Positions 62,042 to 64,000 of a stretch of 64,000 nucleotides of DNA are shown in pieces. The position numbers were made by a program, and so were the translations under genes. This stretch comes from JAKOWB01 sp038363005. GTDB lineage: Bacteria; Pseudomonadota; Alphaproteobacteria; Kiloniellales; JACOMY01. The DNA lies in the NCBI GenBank assembly GCA_038363005.1, contig JBBQBI010000006.1, forward strand, positions 124,001 through 188,000, in the 5' to 3' direction. How positions within the stretch are numbered: position 1 is the first letter of the stretch; each line of letters starts with the position of its first letter. Under the pieces are notes generated by a model. It did no database searches and was not told the DNA's origin. It worked only from the letters and a program-made list of their open reading frames with translations.

Positions 62042-63136
62042 CTAGCCCGCCAGCAGTCCCAATAGCTCGGCGCGCTGCAGGCCCAGCCCATCGCCGACCA
62101 GCAGCAGCGCGTCCAGCGTCGCCTGCGCTAGCGGTATCCCCAGTCGCCGCCGTTCCTCCCCCGTGCTGTGCTCCGGATCGCCGGCCAGCTTCACCGGGCC
62201 GCTGTCCGCGGCGGCCTCGGTGGCCAACAGGTAGGCCGCCAGGGCCTCGGCCTCGGCACGCTGCGTGGCGACGTCGCCCAGCCGCGCCGGATCGAACAGG
62301 ATGCCGAAGAGGTTGTTGCGCGTGGTGCCGTCGCGCAGCGTGCCGGGCTGGATGGTGCCGCCGCCGCCCAGCGCACCGGCCAGCAGCTCGCAGGCCACCG
62401 CCAGGCCATAGCCCTTGTGCAGCCCGGCCGGCAGCAGCGCGCCGGGGGGCTCGCCCACCACGTCGGCCGGATTGCGGGTCGGCCGGCCCTGCGGATCGAT
62501 GGCGGTGCCGGGTGGGATCTGGTAGCCGCCGGCGTTCGCCACGTTCACCTTGCCCAGCGCGATCTGCGAGGTCGCCATGTCGAGCAGGAAGGGCCGCCCC
62601 GCGCTGCCACCGAAGGGCAGCGCGATGCACAGCGGATTGGTCAACAGCCGCGCCGCGATGCCACCATGCGGCGCGACGCAGGGTTCGTGCCCGGTGACGT
62701 TGACGAAGAGGATGGCGGCCAGGCCCGCCGCCGCCGCCAGCTCGCCATAGGCGCCGATGCGGCCGACATGCATCGAGGCGGTCACAGTGTAGAGCACTAG
62801 GCCGGTGGTGCTGGCGCGCTCGATGGCCTGCAGCGTCGCTTCGCGCGCCACGCGCTGGCCGAAGCCGTGGCCGCCATCGAAGCGCAGCATGCTGCCCAGG
62901 TCCTCGGTCAGGCGGACCGCGGTGTTGGGCCGCGTGCGGCCGGCGTTGATGTCGTCCATGTAGCGCGACATCAGGTGGCTGCCGTGGCTGTCGTGCCCGG
63001 CCAGGTGGGCGCCGACCAGATGGTCGGCGACGATGGCGGCTTCCTCGGGCGTCGAGCCGGCAGCCCGCAGCAGGCGTTGCAGCAGCGCGCCGAGGCCGGC
63101 GGCGGAATGGCGGGGAAAGTCGGACAGGCTGGGCAT
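62042..63136 (-). CDS. Ldh-family (malate/L-lactate/ureidoglycolate) NAD(P) dehydrogenase
   Basis: A 364-residue oxidoreductase of the LDH2/MDH2 family, which reduces 2-oxoacids or oxidises 2-hydroxyacids with an NAD fold unlike classic lactate dehydrogenase. The catalytic His motif is HLAGHDSHGSHLM (about 44-56), with FVNVTGHEPCVAPHGG and DMATSQIALGKV further on. The exact substrate (malate, sulfolactate, ureidoglycolate, 2,3-diketogulonate) cannot be told. ATG 63136 is chosen; the upstream open frame reads through a repeat. Confidence 0.88.
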   Translation of the reverse strand: MPSLSDFPRHSAAGLGALLQRLLRAAGSTPEEAAIVADHLVGAHLAGHDSHGSHLMSRYMDDINAGRTRPNTAVRLTEDLGSMLRFDGGHGFGQRVAREATLQAIERASTTGLVLYTVTASMHVGRIGAYGELAAAAGLAAILFVNVTGHEPCVAPHGGIAARLLTNPLCIALPFGGSAGRPFLLDMATSQIALGKVNVANAGGYQIPPGTAIDPQGRPTRNPADVVGEPPGALLPAGLHKGYGLAVACELLAGALGGGGTIQPGTLRDGTTRNNLFGILFDPARLGDVATQRAEAEALAAYLLATEAAADSGPVKLAGDPEHSTGEERRRLGIPLAQATLDALLLVGDGLGLQRAELLGLLAG

Positions 63137-63216
63137 GATGACTCGCAAAGTTTGACAGGACGGCGTGACGTTAGCACCGCGGCAGGGAAACACCGCCACC
63201 CGACACCCACCATCCT

Positions 63217-63337
63217 TGTCATCCCGGACAAGGCGGCGCAGCCGCCGCCGATCCGGGACCCAGGGGACCAGGCACGCGGGAACGAGGCCAGTCCCCTGGG
63301 TCCCGGCTCTCCGCCTGCGCTCCGGCCGGGATGACGA
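63217..63337. repeat. palindromic repeat, family B
   Basis: TGTCATCCCGGACAAGGCGG to CCGGCCGGGATGACG with inner CCCAGGGGACC/CCCCTGGG arms. It is nearly the same as the copy at 11863. It lies between the Ldh-family start and the DNA ligase end. Confidence 0.88.
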
Positions 63338-63376
63338 CAGGGTGCATGAGCGCGGAGGCCTGCGCTGCACGCTGGC

Positions 63377-64000
63377 TCAACCTTCCAGCAGCGCTGCCAG
63401 CGTCGTCACCCTATCGGCCTCGGCCGCCGGCTTGTCCCAGCGAATGCGGGCGATGCGCGGGAAGCGCAGGGCCAGGCCGGACTTGTGGCGGGTGGAGCGC
63501 TGCACGGCGTCGAAGGCGACCTCCAACACCAGGCCGGGTTCCACCGCGCGCACCGGGCCGAAGCGTTCCGTGGTGTGGTCGCGCACCCACTTGTCCAGGC
63601 GCTTCAGCTCCTCGTCGGTGAAGCCGGAATAGGCTTTGCCGACCGGCACCAGCTCGCCCTCGTCGGTCCAGCAGCCAAAGGTGTAGTCGCTGTAGAAGGA
63701 GCTGCGCTTCCCATGGCCGCGCTGCGCATACATCATGACCGCGTCGATGGTCAGCGCATCGCGCTTCCACTTGAACCAGGGGCCCTTGGGCCGGCCGGCG
63801 AGGTAGGCACTGTCCAGGCGCTTCAGCATCAGCCCCTCGATCGCCGCCGCCCGCGCCTCGGCGCGCAGCTGCTGCAGCTCCGCCCAGCCGGTGAAAGCGA
63901 TCACCGGCGAGAGGTCCATGCGGTCGGGCGCGGCGGCCTGGAACCACTGCTCCAGCCGGCGGCGCCGTTCGACGAGCGGCAGTGCGCGCAGATCCTCGCC
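63377..64000 (-). CDS. ATP-dependent DNA ligase, cisplatin-response type, partial (C-terminal part)
   Basis: The gene runs off the right edge; the visible part is the C-terminal 207 codons. Nucleotidyltransferase motifs IV and V are seen (IEGLMLKRLDSAYLAGRPKG and WFKWKRDALTIDAVMM). An OB-fold region follows, and the end LRFPRIARIRWDKPAAEADR is typical of the alphaproteobacterial ligase family annotated as cisplatin damage response. It seals nicks during DNA repair. The companion exonuclease-like gene often found beside this ligase would lie outside the window. Confidence 0.92.
   Translation of the reverse strand, partial: GEDLRALPLVERRRRLEQWFQAAAPDRMDLSPVIAFTGWAELQQLRAEARAAAIEGLMLKRLDSAYLAGRPKGPWFKWKRDALTIDAVMMYAQRGHGKRSSFYSDYTFGCWTDEGELVPVGKAYSGFTDEELKRLDKWVRDHTTERFGPVRAVEPGLVLEVAFDAVQRSTRHKSGLALRFPRIARIRWDKPAAEADRVTTLAALLEG

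Overview
The window is very GC-rich and densely coded. Its intergenic spaces are filled with two families of palindromic repeats of the kind seen in Alphaproteobacteria. Gene content (four-subunit sarcosine oxidase, ChoXWV, GbdR/GlxA-type regulators, a cisplatin-type ATP-dependent DNA ligase) suggests an aerobic or facultative alphaproteobacterium, possibly of the Rhodospirillales. The order-level assignment is inference. No tRNA, rRNA, CRISPR array, phage or IS transposase was seen.

Layout. 1-11.8 kb is mixed housekeeping and accessory: a partial LysR regulator, hydantoinase HyuAB, an MFS carrier with a divergent AraC regulator, LtrA, an HD-domain protein, and two TPR/GT9-like proteins. 12.0-30.5 kb carries a corrinoid-dependent methyl-transfer system. 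On the minus strand are a reductive activator (RACE/RamA type), a methyl-THF:corrinoid methyltransferase, a corrinoid protein, DUF1638, a PF13769-type 'virulence factor' protein and an MTHFR-family protein. On the plus strand are KorAB and an MttB-superfamily methyltransferase. A large autotransporter, a sulfotransferase and a PAS receptor protein lie among them. 30.6-39.3 kb holds a papain-like peptidase, hutH with a HutC-type operator, two GlxA-type regulators, a CblC-like/ferredoxin fusion, two class-I glutamine amidotransferases, a DUF559 protein and a DddP-like M24 protein. 39.5-56.8 kb is the choline/betaine oxidative route: SoxBDAG, dimethylglycine dehydrogenase, betaine-homocysteine methyltransferase, SHMT, ChoXWV and BetA. 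56.9-64 kb is miscellaneous: Stf0 sulfotransferase, two related MFS carriers around an iodotyrosine-deiodinase-like flavoprotein, a 34-residue membrane protein, an Ldh-family dehydrogenase and a partial DNA ligase.

How the genes work together (inference). Choline enters through ChoXWV and is oxidised by BetA towards glycine betaine. Betaine can lose its first methyl group to homocysteine (BHMT) or, if the MttB homologue accepts it, to a corrinoid protein and then to tetrahydrofolate. Dimethylglycine dehydrogenase and sarcosine oxidase remove the remaining methyls as methylene-THF, and SHMT and the MTHFR-like protein handle the one-carbon units. The reductive activator, KorAB and the CblC-like/ferredoxin fusion could keep cobalamin active in an aerobic cell. 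BetB, ETF, HutC and the rest of the hut pathway are not in the window.
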